From: Aeromicrobium phragmitis
GTDB taxonomy: Bacteria; Actinomycetota; Actinomycetes; Propionibacteriales; Nocardioidaceae
Assembly (NCBI RefSeq): GCF_003674095.1
Contig: NZ_RDBF01000007.1
Coordinates: forward strand, 1 to 64,000
Length of the DNA stretch: 64,000 bases
Reading direction: 5' to 3'
Shown in pieces: positions 28,870 through 37,243 of the stretch. The translations under genes were made by a program, and so were the position numbers. Each line of letters begins with the position of its first letter. The first letter of the stretch is position 1. The notes below the pieces were generated by a model. The model was given only the letters and a program-made list of their open reading frames with translations, was not told the origin of the DNA and made no database searches.

Positions 28870-29826
28870 ATGCTTCACTGCGTGTCGTTTCCGTACTCCG
28901 ATGACCGGCCCGTTCTGCTCGCGCTGCGGGCGCTGAAGCTCGGCGATCTGCTGGTCGCCGTCCCGGCGCTCCGGGCCCTGCGGAGGGCGTTCCCGGAGCA
29001 CCGGATCGTGTACGCGGCGCAGGGGTGGCTGGAGCCGGTGGTGCGGCTGACCGGGAGCGTCGACGAGCACCTGCACGTGCACGGGCTCGACGAGCCGATC
29101 CCGCTGCCCCCAGGTGTGGTGGATGTCGCCGTGAACCTGCATGGCAATGGGGCGGAGAGCCGCGGGCGGCTGGAGGCGCTGGAGCCGCGGCGCCGCATCG
29201 GACATCAGGCACCCGGATGGGAGGGCCCGGAGTGGGTGCTCGGCATCCACGAGCGGGAGCGGTGGTGCCGGTTGCTCCAGGGGCACGGCATCGACGCGCA
29301 TCCGGGCGACTTCCGGTTGGACCCCCCGGCGGCGGCCAACCCGGTGCCGGACGCCGCTGTCGTGCACGTCGGCGCCGCCTACGGCAGCCGGCTGTGGCCG
29401 CTCGACCGGTTCGCCGCCGTGGCGCGGGAACTGCGCGACGCCGGGCACCCGGTGGTCTTCACGGGAAGCGAGGGGGAGCGACCACGAGCGCTGGAGGCGG
29501 CACGACGCGCAGGGTTCGAGGAATCGACCGTGGTCGCCGGCACGCTGGGGCTGGGGGAGTTCGCGGCGGTGGTGGCCGGTGCGGCGGTGGTCGTCGCGGT
29601 CGACACCGGCGCGGCGCACCTGGCGTCGGCGTACGGGCGCCCGTCGGTGGTGATCTTCGGTCCCGCGCCGCCGAGTGAGTGGGGCCCGCCGCCCGGACAC
29701 CACATCGCGCTCACCGACGAGTCGCAGCGCCGAGGCGACGTCTTCTCCGACGATCCCGACCCGGCGCTCCTGGCCGTCACGGCCGCCGACGTCCGCGCCG
29801 CCCTCGTCGACCTCGGCGTCCTCTAA
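28870..29826 (+). CDS. Glycosyltransferase family 9 (heptosyltransferase-like) C
   Basis: A 318-residue GT9 protein, shorter than copies A and B: LLALRALKLGDLLVAVPALRAL at the start, VHVGAAYGSRLWPLDRFAAVA in the middle and VVAVDTGAAHLASAYGRPSVVIFGP at the donor site. It is divergent from gmhB with 95 bases between the starts, a plausible bidirectional promoter for the cluster. Its stop lies 16 bases before the second palindromic repeat. Confidence 0.85.
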   Translation: MLHCVSFPYSDDRPVLLALRALKLGDLLVAVPALRALRRAFPEHRIVYAAQGWLEPVVRLTGSVDEHLHVHGLDEPIPLPPGVVDVAVNLHGNGAESRGRLEALEPRRRIGHQAPGWEGPEWVLGIHERERWCRLLQGHGIDAHPGDFRLDPPAAANPVPDAAVVHVGAAYGSRLWPLDRFAAVARELRDAGHPVVFTGSEGERPRALEAARRAGFEESTVVAGTLGLGEFAAVVAGAAVVVAVDTGAAHLASAYGRPSVVIFGPAPPSEWGPPPGHHIALTDESQRRGDVFSDDPDPALLAVTAADVRAALVDLGVL

Positions 29827-29842
29827 CCCCGGCCCTCCGGCC

Positions 29843-29935
29843 CGAGATGTGGTCACTTTCGTGTCCTCGCCCGAGATGTGGTCATTTACGGGCCACCACG
29901 GGCACTCGGCGTGACACGAAGGCGACCACATCTCG
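29843..29935. repeat. Palindromic intergenic repeat, copy 2 (with extra half-copy in the loop)
   Basis: CGAGATGTGGTCACTTTCGT starts at 29843; the 23-base left arm runs to 29865. The right arm at 29913-29935 is its reverse complement at 21 of 23 positions. A further copy of CGAGATGTGGTC lies in the loop at 29872-29883. The left flank and arm (29832-29857) are the same as at 15667-15692. It sits between convergent genes (GT9 C and the dehydrogenase), where it could also end transcription from both sides. Confidence 0.75.
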
Positions 29936-29954
29936 CGGCGGAGCCGCGCGGGTC

Positions 29955-30818
29955 TCAGCCCTCGGACGGGTAGGTGTAGAAGCCCTCGCCGGTCGCGACG
30001 CCGAGCTTGCCCTGGTCGATGAAGTTCTCCTTGAGCAGCTGGGCGAACTTCTGCGAGGTCTCGTCGCCCATGATCGACACGTTGTAGGCGGTGGTGAGGC
30101 CGACGACATCGAAGATCTGGAACGGGCCCATGGGAGCACCGGTGCCGATGCGCCAGGTCTTGTCGACGGTCTCGGGGTCGGCGACACCGTTCGCGTACAA
30201 CGCGCCGGCGGCGTTGAGCAGCGGAACGAGCAGCGAGTTGAGCACGTAGCCGGGCTGTTCCTTCTTGATCTCGATCGGGACCATGCCCTGCTCTTCGGCG
30301 AATGCCACGACCTTGCGGTACACCTCGGGGTCGGTCTTGGAAGTCCCCATCACCTCGGCGGTGTTCATCGCCCAGATCCGGTTGGCGTAGTGCAGCGCGA
30401 GGAACTTCTCGGGGCGGCCGGTCGCCTCCATGAAGCTGCTGGGCAGGAGCGTGGAGGAGTTGGTGACGAAGACGGTCTTCTCCGGCGCGGCCTCACCGAC
30501 CTTGCGCCAGGTCTCGTTCTTGATGGCCGGGTCCTCGGGGACGGCCTCGATCACGAGGTCGGCGTCTTTCACGGCATCAGCGATGTCGGTGGAGTAGCGA
30601 ATGCGCTCGAGCGCGGCGGCCGACTTGCCGCCCTTGGCGCCCTCGACCTCGGCGTCGTAGGTCGTGGCGAGGCCGGCGAAGCGCTCCTTGGCCTTGGCGA
30701 TGGCGTCGTCGTTGATGTCGTAGGCCGTGACCTCGAAACCTTGGTAGGCGCTCTGGTACGCGATCTGTGAGCCGAGGACGCCGGTTCCGAGCACGGTGAC
30801 GTTGGTGAAGGTGTTCAT
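29955..30818 (-). CDS. 3-hydroxyacyl-CoA (3-hydroxybutyryl-CoA) dehydrogenase
   Basis: A 287-residue 3HCDH family enzyme that interconverts 3-hydroxyacyl-CoA and 3-oxoacyl-CoA with NAD(P). The cofactor motif is VLGTGVLGSQIAYQSAYQG, VTNSSTLLPS is the substrate-pocket segment, and the catalytic His lies in FLALHYANRIW. A C-terminal helical domain (about 190-285) is present. Length fits short-chain 3-hydroxybutyryl-CoA dehydrogenases. ATG 30818 has GGAAAGGA upstream. It is monocistronic, with a 365-base upstream region. Confidence 0.88.
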   Translation of the reverse strand: MNTFTNVTVLGTGVLGSQIAYQSAYQGFEVTAYDINDDAIAKAKERFAGLATTYDAEVEGAKGGKSAAALERIRYSTDIADAVKDADLVIEAVPEDPAIKNETWRKVGEAAPEKTVFVTNSSTLLPSSFMEATGRPEKFLALHYANRIWAMNTAEVMGTSKTDPEVYRKVVAFAEEQGMVPIEIKKEQPGYVLNSLLVPLLNAAGALYANGVADPETVDKTWRIGTGAPMGPFQIFDVVGLTTAYNVSIMGDETSQKFAQLLKENFIDQGKLGVATGEGFYTYPSEG

Positions 30819-31186
30819 CGGATGGTCCTTTCCTGGGTGGGGTCAGACAGCCGCGGGCGGTCGGGTCGACCTGTGCGCGGGATTGCGGGGCGACCGGCGG
30901 TAGCGCGGTGAGCGCTCGGGCCGAGCGAGGGGAGAGGGAGAGGAAGGAACGACGCTGCTGGCGACATGCGGCCGGGCGCGCGAGAGGCGGAAAGGTGCTG
31001 TGGCTCGAGGCGTTCGCGCCGCCCAGTGGCCGGGGCGCCCATCTGCTCATCTCCTCGGTGATCGGAGTGATCACCCTCATTTCCGAGCCTAGTCCGACCC
31101 GCTGGGGCCACAAGACGAGCGCGTGTGAGATGCCAGACCTCCCTGCCGGCGGCGGCGAGGGGTGCGCTAGTATCGTCGAGTTGTCA
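30819..31186. other. Intergenic region between dehydrogenase and tRNA-Pro
   Basis: About 370 bases with no convincing gene on either strand. It must hold the divergent promoters for the dehydrogenase (-) and tRNA-Pro (+). One perfect inverted repeat is noted separately. A TAGTAT -10-like hexamer at 31168-31173 lies 14 bases before the tRNA and is a fair candidate for its promoter; no clear -35 was found. Confidence 0.5.
31057..31075. promoter_or_regulatory. Candidate operator, perfect 7-bp inverted repeat
   Basis: GGTGATC-ggagt-GATCACC, a perfect inverted repeat with 5-base spacer, about 240 bases upstream of the dehydrogenase start. The shape suits a dimeric regulator of the TetR/GntR kind that controls fatty-acid genes in Actinobacteria. 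No regulator gene is adjacent, so this is a suggestion only. Confidence 0.35.
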
Positions 31187-31260
<74 letters not shown>

Positions 31261-31285
31261 CGTATGTGATCTCTCAGGAGATCGG

Positions 31286-31329
31286 AGACACCCGAGCCTG
31301 CGGTGGTGGGTTCGGGTGTCTTTGTTTTT
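31286..31329 (+). terminator. Rho-independent terminator of tRNA-Pro
   Basis: A perfect 10-bp stem, AGACACCCGA (31286-31295) and TCGGGTGTCT (31312-31321), with a 16-base loop and the T-rich tail TTGTTTTT. It is 26 bases behind the tRNA and one of the few classical T-tailed terminators in this GC-rich window. Confidence 0.85.
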
Positions 31330-31330
31330 G

Positions 31331-31489
31331 GGGCTGGCAGTCGCGGCTGGTGTCGATGTGTAATTCGCGGGCGAGTTCGCCGGTGGTGCCGTTGACGACT
31401 CTGACCTGTATGTCGGCGATGAGCAGGATGTCGTGGATTCGTCCGCGGCGATGCGCAGAGTGAGGACGCCAAGGTTCAGAGCCATGATC
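31331..31489 (-). pseudogene. IS481-family transposase C-terminal fragment (remnant)
   Basis: Read on the - strand, this gives HDILLIADIQVRVVNGTTGE then LARELHIDTSRDCQPQ. This resembles the conserved end of IS481/rve-type transposases (…LLVQDLHVRVVNAATGELLRELTLDPTRDYQP). No start, upstream catalytic DDE part or terminal repeats are present, so it is a dead end-piece. It abuts the tRNA terminator and marks the left edge of the island. The family assignment is from memory of the motif, not from a search. Confidence 0.55.
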
Positions 31490-32093
31490 GGCCTCGACGA
31501 GCTACTTGCGCAGAATCAGCAGTAGCCAAGCTCTCGCTGTTCGAGACCGCGATTCGAATGCCGCTTCTTCCTCGGAGTACCATCGGACTATCCGTAGCCG
31601 GCATGCTCAGTGACCCGGCGCGTGAGGGCCGCTTCTGCCCGGCTCAGACCCTCCCTGGTGCGGTGAGGATCAGCCATGCTCCCGACATCCCCAAGTCAGC
31701 GCACGTCTTGCGTGAGGTGGGACCTGCCGGCCGGAACGTCCTAATCCCTCCGGCTAACCGGCCGTGGAGTCTCAAGACGTCGACAAAGACCGAATCTTTG
31801 AGTTGTCCAGAAGTTGGGTGGTCGCGCTCGAGTCGACGCGAATGATGAACGCTTTCGCGGTGAGGATTAGCTGTCCAGTGGCAGGCGACATGGCCGCGGC
31901 CTCTCCATCGTAAGCCAGCTTCAGCGTCGACACGCCCGTGACCGGCTCTCGGCTACAGATAGATACCGATCGCGCTAAGGTAACCTCGCCAAGGACGTCG
32001 GCTGGGTGGAGCAACGAGATCGTCGCAAACGTGCAGCCAGGTACTTGACTTTGATCGCACCACCGAGCAGCCAGCTTTTGAAAGGGAGGCGCC
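31490..32093. other. Island left flank without a confident gene
   Basis: About 600 bases of lower GC. The only open frame with a protein-like look is 31772-32014 on the - strand (TTG start, 80 codons, ending in DNSKIRSLSTS), but it has no ribosome binding site and no known motif. No inverted repeats of an intact IS, no integrase and no copy of the tRNA 3' end were seen. The last 30 bases contain the strong AAAGGGAGG site of the next gene. Confidence 0.4.
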
Positions 32094-32954
32094 TTGCTTC
32101 CTTGGTTCCGTGAGCGGCTCTACCTCGTCGCCCTCCTCGTTTGCATCGCTGCAATCGCTGGTCTTCTCACCGTGGCCGCGCACGGGCCGGGCGGGCGCGG
32201 TTGGTCCCTCGATCAGACGACATACACGGCACTTTCGACAATTTTCAGCACGCTATTGAGCGTTGGCCTTTTGTCCTTGATCGTGGAGCTTTTCCTGCGT
32301 GAAAGCTACGCCCGTGCATTGCGGCGCTTCCTAGGGCTCAAAGCGACGCTAGTGGAGTCTGGTTTAGTCGATGTCGTGAGCGATAAGCCCAGTGACCTAT
32401 TGAAGCGGATCGAGGGCGCCACGGAAATCAAGGCGATTGTACGCGATCCTAATGCGTGGGTTCTGGCATACTATTCCAGCGTGATGAAGGCGGCGGTTAA
32501 ACGTCCGGTAAAGGTCGTCCTACTGTTCCCCGACGTGGACAGTGACTACTTTAATTCAGTTGCGGAGAGTCTCGATTTTTCCGCCACCGAACTGCGACAG
32601 AACATCGAACTAGCGATGGGTGCGTTGAAGCAGCAATGGGGCAGTGCAGGGCCAGTGCATTCGGACTCCTCAATCGTAGTGAAGACGACCCACCTGCCGT
32701 TATACGAGATCATCTGCGTAGACCAGTATGCTGTTTGCTCACTAGAAGCCTCGGTCGAGCACCGGCAAGGCGCGCGCCGAATAGTGCTCGTTTTCGAGGG
32801 AGATCAGAGTGAGTCGACCTGGTTCGCGGAGCAAATCGAGTCGGCTAGTGAAGCAGGCGAAGTGTGGGCCGCGGATGGCCGGACGCCTGCACCAAGTCGG
32901 AAGAACCGGATCCCGCAAGCGCCGGACGGTACTACGCGGGACGGAAAGGTCTGA
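32094..32954 (+). CDS. Two-helix membrane protein with C-terminal cytoplasmic domain (island, DUF262 partner)
   Basis: A 286-residue protein not recognised by name. TTG start with a near-perfect ribosome site AAAGGGAGG. Two transmembrane helices (about 9-30, LYLVALLVCIAAIAGLLTVA, and 44-67, ALSTIFSTLLSVGLLSLIVE) form a hairpin. After them comes a ~190-residue alpha/beta cytoplasmic domain (IKAIVRDP, VKVVLLFPDVDSD, HLPLYEIICVDQYAVC) that vaguely recalls degenerate phospholipase-D-like folds. It ends 2 bases before the DUF262 start, a clear two-gene operon. Codon use (ATA, TTA, A/T at third positions) differs from flanking genes. A membrane effector in defence is an inference from layout only. 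Confidence 0.75.
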   Translation: MLPWFRERLYLVALLVCIAAIAGLLTVAAHGPGGRGWSLDQTTYTALSTIFSTLLSVGLLSLIVELFLRESYARALRRFLGLKATLVESGLVDVVSDKPSDLLKRIEGATEIKAIVRDPNAWVLAYYSSVMKAAVKRPVKVVLLFPDVDSDYFNSVAESLDFSATELRQNIELAMGALKQQWGSAGPVHSDSSIVVKTTHLPLYEIICVDQYAVCSLEASVEHRQGARRIVLVFEGDQSESTWFAEQIESASEAGEVWAADGRTPAPSRKNRIPQAPDGTTRDGKV

Positions 32955-32956
32955 AG

Positions 32957-34588
32957 TTGTCAGTTGTTGTGAACGGCTCGTTTAGTAGAGACTTGGACCT
33001 TTTGTCCCTGCTCGATGGAATTGATGCGGGTACGGTTGCGCTCCCGAACTTTCAAAGAGACTTCGATTGGAACGAACCTGACGTCGTCAGTCTATTGGCA
33101 ACGGTATTATGTGGATGGCCCGCTGGCAGTTTGCTCCTGATGTCCGGCGACCCATCCTTCTTCAAGGTTCGCGAGTTCGATTCCGCGCCGCCTGTTCGTC
33201 GTGCCGCGCTTGAATACGTCGTACTCGACGGCCAGCAGCGCTTGACTAGCCTCTTCCACGCTTTCCGCGGCGCGGGCGACAAAATGTATGCGATAAAAGC
33301 CGAGTTGGCAGCGGATGGGCTTAGGACCGCGGAGGCTGTAGAGGACGCTTTAGTGGTGCTCAAGGAGAGTGAGTTGGCGCGCCCAGATACCCAGGCGGCA
33401 CTCCGCGAGGGTAGGCTAGTTCCGCTCTCGGTTGCGAGGACGCCGGCCGACTTCTACGAGTGGCGTGACGAACTAGTCGAGGCGCTACCAGCGGGTGAGA
33501 GGCCCGAGGTCTCAAGGAGGTTGGCGACGCTCTACAAGAACATTCTGAGTCATGCGCACAGGTACAAGTTTCCGTCCATGTTACTTGGCCGTGGCCTCCA
33601 ACCGGAAGCTGTAGCGCGAATCTTCGAGCGCATAAACAAGACGGGCATGAGGTTGTCGACCTTCGACCTACTCGTTGCGCGTTCGTACACCGAGGATTGG
33701 AACCTTCGGGAGGTGTGGGAGGCAGCGCGTGAGGAGCGGCCCAATCTCGATAAGTTCATCGGAGAAGATGGGCTTGCGGTTGCACAAATCATCGCCTTGC
33801 GAAGCGCGTTTCAGGACGTTCGCCAGCCAGCCGTTCTACGACTCAGTCCAGACGACGTTCAAAGGGAATGGGATCGCCACGTTGATGCCATGGACGCGGC
33901 GGCCGCTTTTCTCGCGAGCCTCGGGTGCGCAGACATCAGTTGGCTTCCCTACAAGGCGCAACTACTGCCTCTCGCTGCGCTGGCTGTGGACCATGACCTC
34001 GAAGAGAGCCGAGAACTGCTGATCGCCTGGCTCTGGGGAAGCTCCTTCTCGTCGAGTTATGACACGGCGTCCAGCACCGTAGCCGTGGACGACTACGTGT
34101 GGTTGAGAGCTGCCATTGCGGAAGGCCTGGGCCAGATTCCGCGCTACGAAATATCGCGACAGCGCCTCCGGACGGCGACGAGAAGCAATAGCGGTGCCCT
34201 TTGGCGGGCCGTGCGGCTGCTGATTATGTCCCGGCAGCCTTGGGACCTTGTTACTGGAGCAGAGCTCTTCAACGAGGCGAGCGACAACCTTTCAATGGTG
34301 AGTGTGCTTCCTCGCACTGCGCTATCGGCAGACGCTCCGGCTCCGCATCTTCTCGCCATGGGACAGGTACTCTCCGAGAAAGCGGGAGTTCGGGGACTGC
34401 GCTCCCGGCCGCTCGGGCTGCGTTCGGAAAAGGAAGTAGACGTACGGGCGCTGGAGCGGCAGCTTCTGCCTACTGACGAGCTCGGCAATCACCTTTTCGA
34501 TTGGCCGCTCCTGATTCGTGAGCGGGTTGCGCGTGTAGAAAGCCTGCTCACCGAGATTTGTGGGCCCACGGTCACTTTCCGTGATTGA
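32957..34588 (+). CDS. DUF262 domain protein (GmrS/GmrSD-like)
   Basis: A 543-residue protein with DUF262 hallmarks: ALPNFQRDFDWNEPDVVSLL at about 40-60, the LDGQQRLTSLFHAF motif around residue 105, and FERINKTGMRLSTFDLLVAR near 245. DUF262 proteins of the GmrS/BrxU type hydrolyse nucleotides and drive type IV restriction of modified DNA; many anti-phage systems use DUF262. The DUF1524 HNH nuclease half of GmrD is not seen, so nuclease action would need a partner. TTG start 32957 follows GGAAAGG by 7 bases; an upstream in-frame ATG at 32864 would overlap the membrane-protein gene by 91 bases. Confidence 0.82.
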   Translation: MSVVVNGSFSRDLDLLSLLDGIDAGTVALPNFQRDFDWNEPDVVSLLATVLCGWPAGSLLLMSGDPSFFKVREFDSAPPVRRAALEYVVLDGQQRLTSLFHAFRGAGDKMYAIKAELAADGLRTAEAVEDALVVLKESELARPDTQAALREGRLVPLSVARTPADFYEWRDELVEALPAGERPEVSRRLATLYKNILSHAHRYKFPSMLLGRGLQPEAVARIFERINKTGMRLSTFDLLVARSYTEDWNLREVWEAAREERPNLDKFIGEDGLAVAQIIALRSAFQDVRQPAVLRLSPDDVQREWDRHVDAMDAAAAFLASLGCADISWLPYKAQLLPLAALAVDHDLEESRELLIAWLWGSSFSSSYDTASSTVAVDDYVWLRAAIAEGLGQIPRYEISRQRLRTATRSNSGALWRAVRLLIMSRQPWDLVTGAELFNEASDNLSMVSVLPRTALSADAPAPHLLAMGQVLSEKAGVRGLRSRPLGLRSEKEVDVRALERQLLPTDELGNHLFDWPLLIRERVARVESLLTEICGPTVTFRD

Positions 34589-34623
34589 GAGTGCTACCCG
34601 GGCCGGGTGGGAGCAGGTCCCCG

Positions 34624-35490
34624 CTACAGACGAGTGCTTTGGTGCGCAGTTTCGCGATGCTCGGCGATCTCCGCGGCAATTAGGTCGAGGACGGCATCGA
34701 GGCTTGTTACTCTCTCAGCGACCCGGGTAGCGTCGGTGGCGGGCATATACCCGTCGCCGGCGTCATTCGTAATAAAACCATAGACTCCCACCCGGTCGAG
34801 GTAGGTTTCCGTGAGTTCCCGTGCCTGCGTCACCATGTACTCGTGCTCTGTTGGAGTTTCTAGCCGGCCTGCCCAGATCGCATAGACCTTCGGCGCGGCA
34901 TTCTGGCGCCAGTGCTCCCAATTGCGAATACCCGGGCTGTTGCGTTGTCGATAGAGCTTTAGATCGGTGGCTTGGAACTTAAGTTCCTTCCTGCGGTTCG
35001 TCCAATCGGACCTAACGCTGCGAGCTGGCGTGTCTGCAAACGCTGGAGCGCCGGTCAGCTTGGCCTCACAGCACACGATCGGTTCGGTAGCGACGCCGAT
35101 GTCGGGGGCTGGCCATGCGATGTCGATCTGGTGGAGTTGCGAGAAGCCCTTGACCTGCGCCCGGGGGGCCAGAGGGCTCTCGGTCTTGTTGCTGAGGATG
35201 GCGGTGATGATCTCAGAGAAGAAATTGCCCTTCTTGCGATAGATGCCGCCAGCGAGTTGCTCGGCAGAGTAGCCTGCCACCTTCGCTCCCGCTGGTGCGC
35301 GAGGGATCACTTGCTCGATCCGATAGGTGTCGATGCTCCAGAGCAGTCCGAGGAACTGGCTTTCGATCTCCTGAAACCGAGTGACGTTGCGGTCTTGAAT
35401 GTGAGCCTTTAGATCAAGGAGCCGCTCGCCGGGAACGCCGACTAATCGCTCTATTCGTTGCTGATCTTCGGGATTGGAGGACTGAGCCAT
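34624..35490 (-). CDS. Probable type II restriction endonuclease (PD-(D/E)XK)
   Basis: A 288-residue protein. The putative nuclease core is HQIDIAW followed by PIVCCEAKLTGAP, the D...ExK pattern of PD-(D/E)XK restriction enzymes. The rest lacks recognisable motifs, as is common for restriction enzymes. ATG 35490 is 4 bases behind the methyltransferase stop, so the two genes form a modification-restriction operon. A XamI-type family is a possibility because of size and partner, but I cannot confirm it. Codon use is like the rest of the island. Confidence 0.7.
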   Translation of the reverse strand: MAQSSNPEDQQRIERLVGVPGERLLDLKAHIQDRNVTRFQEIESQFLGLLWSIDTYRIEQVIPRAPAGAKVAGYSAEQLAGGIYRKKGNFFSEIITAILSNKTESPLAPRAQVKGFSQLHQIDIAWPAPDIGVATEPIVCCEAKLTGAPAFADTPARSVRSDWTNRRKELKFQATDLKLYRQRNSPGIRNWEHWRQNAAPKVYAIWAGRLETPTEHEYMVTQARELTETYLDRVGVYGFITNDAGDGYMPATDATRVAERVTSLDAVLDLIAAEIAEHRETAHQSTRL

Positions 35491-35494
35491 GGGA

Positions 35495-37243
35495 TCATTC
35501 TGCCCGACGTAACCGCCGTCGCCGAAGATCACGGGCTGCAGAGAGCAACTGTGCGATCTCAGCTTGCCCGAGGCCGCACGCAGCACCTAGTACGGCGGCG
35601 TCGACACGTTTCGAGACCTCGGTCCAGGAGCCGTTTCGCAACTGGCGATCGAGCTGGGGCTTGAGAGGCTTGAGCTGTTCCCAAGCGCTCTCCATTACCT
35701 CGGGTCCTGGCAGGGGCAGCGAGGCAGCTTCGCGGGGTTCCATTTTGAGAATGCCGCCTCCGTATGAGCGCCCGTTCACCTCGGCGCCGAGCATAGTCAC
35801 GGAGTTCAGGCACATGAACGGCAACGCAGCAGCAGCTTCTCTTGGAACGCTGTCTTTCAGAGTCACACCGTGCATGGAGTTCAGGAACCCGGCTTTAGCT
35901 GTGTTCGCAATGAGCCGGGGGTAGTTGTGGCTCATGTAAGTGAAGAACAAGTCCGGAATGGGAGCGAGCGGTGGTCGCCACCAGGGTGTGCGAATCTTGC
36001 ACTTGTACGCCTGATCGACACCGATAGACTCTCCGTGAGTTGTGTAAGCGACGCGGGCCTCGGTCTCGTCGCTGGCATCGGGCCGGAACAACCAGACTCG
36101 CTCGCCCGAGTCGCGCAGCGCCCGCCACTGCTGAATGGTAAAGGCGGAGCCTCGCAGGTGTCGTGTCCCTGGTGGACTGATGCGCACGAGTTGGGGCTCC
36201 TCTAGCCCGTACTCGAGACGGGTTGCCTCGCTCATTGCGAAGAAAGAGTTGCCACCAGTCACCGACCCAAGGGTGGACGTCCCGTAGTCGCTGAGCGTGG
36301 TGAAGTGCGATGACGTAATCTCGCGGTACAGACCGCGAGCAGTATTCGGGATGAGGATATCCGTCCACTTTCCCGACTCGGGAGGGGTTACGTTTCGTTG
36401 CATGTAGGGACGTACTTGTGCAAGGTCTTCGGCGGACTCGACGTGCCACAGCGAGAAGGCGTCGCAGCCGCCTCGTCCTTCAGCGAGAAGTAACACGACG
36501 TCGGCGAGCGCGTCATTAAACTGGAGGCGCTCGAATAGCACTAGGTTGACGCGCTCGAACCGCTCCTTGAGCCAGCGCCGAATCGGTTCGGCATATCCAA
36601 CCGTTAGAAGTTCGGCGGGTAGCACCATCGCAAGTCGTCCGTCGGGTTTCAAGAAGCCCGCGGCGTGCGCGAGGCTCGCCGCCCACGAAGAAGCGAGCCC
36701 GTTTAGTCGTACGCCCTGCCGCAGCGCAGCGGTCACTGACGATTGACGTGACGCACCGGAGTGCTGCTGGTAACGGACGAATGGCGGGTTCCCGACCACC
36801 GCGTCAACGTACTCAAACGGAGATCCGAGTTGGTCGGGCGTGGGTACCAGGAAAAAGTCTGAAGCGATCAGGCGGGCGCTGAGTGCCTTTTCCGCGAGAA
36901 GTCGCTCAGCCTCACGCAGCGACGCCTCGTGCAGGTCGATCCCAAAAACCTGGCTGTCCAGATCGCTCGTCTGCCGTCCTAACGCCTTGAGCTGTTGCCC
37001 AGCAGCCATGAGGAAGGCGCCGTCGCCGCAGGTTGGATCTAGCACCATCGCCAGGGGGTCGTCTCGAATCGCCCAACCTGTCAAATGATCTGCAATCGCG
37101 GGCGGTGTGAAGAATGCCCCCCTGGACTTGCGGAGCTCCGCGTTGTCGCCGGGAAGGTAATCCATGCCTCCCAGCATACGGTCGGCTTCCGAACCCTTGA
37201 GGATGCCTCGCCACGGCTCACGAGGACGCGCCTTTTTAGCCAA
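35495..37243 (-). CDS. N6-adenine DNA methyltransferase (gamma class)
   Basis: A 582-residue methyltransferase. Motif X lies in SRGAFFTPPAIADHLTGWA, motif I (SAM) is LDPTCGDGAFLMAAG, and motif IV is VVGNPPFVRYQ, the NPPF catalytic tetrad of gamma-class adenine-N6 enzymes. The C-terminal half (250-560) should be the target-recognition part. Start is TTG at 37243 with AGGA upstream; internal Met starts at residues 23 and 27 are possible. It protects host DNA against the adjacent nuclease and should be made first, which the gene order allows. Confidence 0.86.
   Translation of the reverse strand: MAKKARPREPWRGILKGSEADRMLGGMDYLPGDNAELRKSRGAFFTPPAIADHLTGWAIRDDPLAMVLDPTCGDGAFLMAAGQQLKALGRQTSDLDSQVFGIDLHEASLREAERLLAEKALSARLIASDFFLVPTPDQLGSPFEYVDAVVGNPPFVRYQQHSGASRQSSVTAALRQGVRLNGLASSWAASLAHAAGFLKPDGRLAMVLPAELLTVGYAEPIRRWLKERFERVNLVLFERLQFNDALADVVLLLAEGRGGCDAFSLWHVESAEDLAQVRPYMQRNVTPPESGKWTDILIPNTARGLYREITSSHFTTLSDYGTSTLGSVTGGNSFFAMSEATRLEYGLEEPQLVRISPPGTRHLRGSAFTIQQWRALRDSGERVWLFRPDASDETEARVAYTTHGESIGVDQAYKCKIRTPWWRPPLAPIPDLFFTYMSHNYPRLIANTAKAGFLNSMHGVTLKDSVPREAAAALPFMCLNSVTMLGAEVNGRSYGGGILKMEPREAASLPLPGPEVMESAWEQLKPLKPQLDRQLRNGSWTEVSKRVDAAVLGAACGLGQAEIAQLLSAARDLRRRRLRRAE

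Noticed and set aside
29843-29883. Direct repeat of CGAGATGTGGTC as a CRISPR-like or iteron array
   Set aside because: Only two direct copies 29 bases apart plus one inverted copy; better explained as a nested palindromic repeat.
31558-31845. A 95-codon + strand frame in the island left flank
   Set aside because: Starts without a ribosome site, has no motif, and overlaps another weak frame on the opposite strand.
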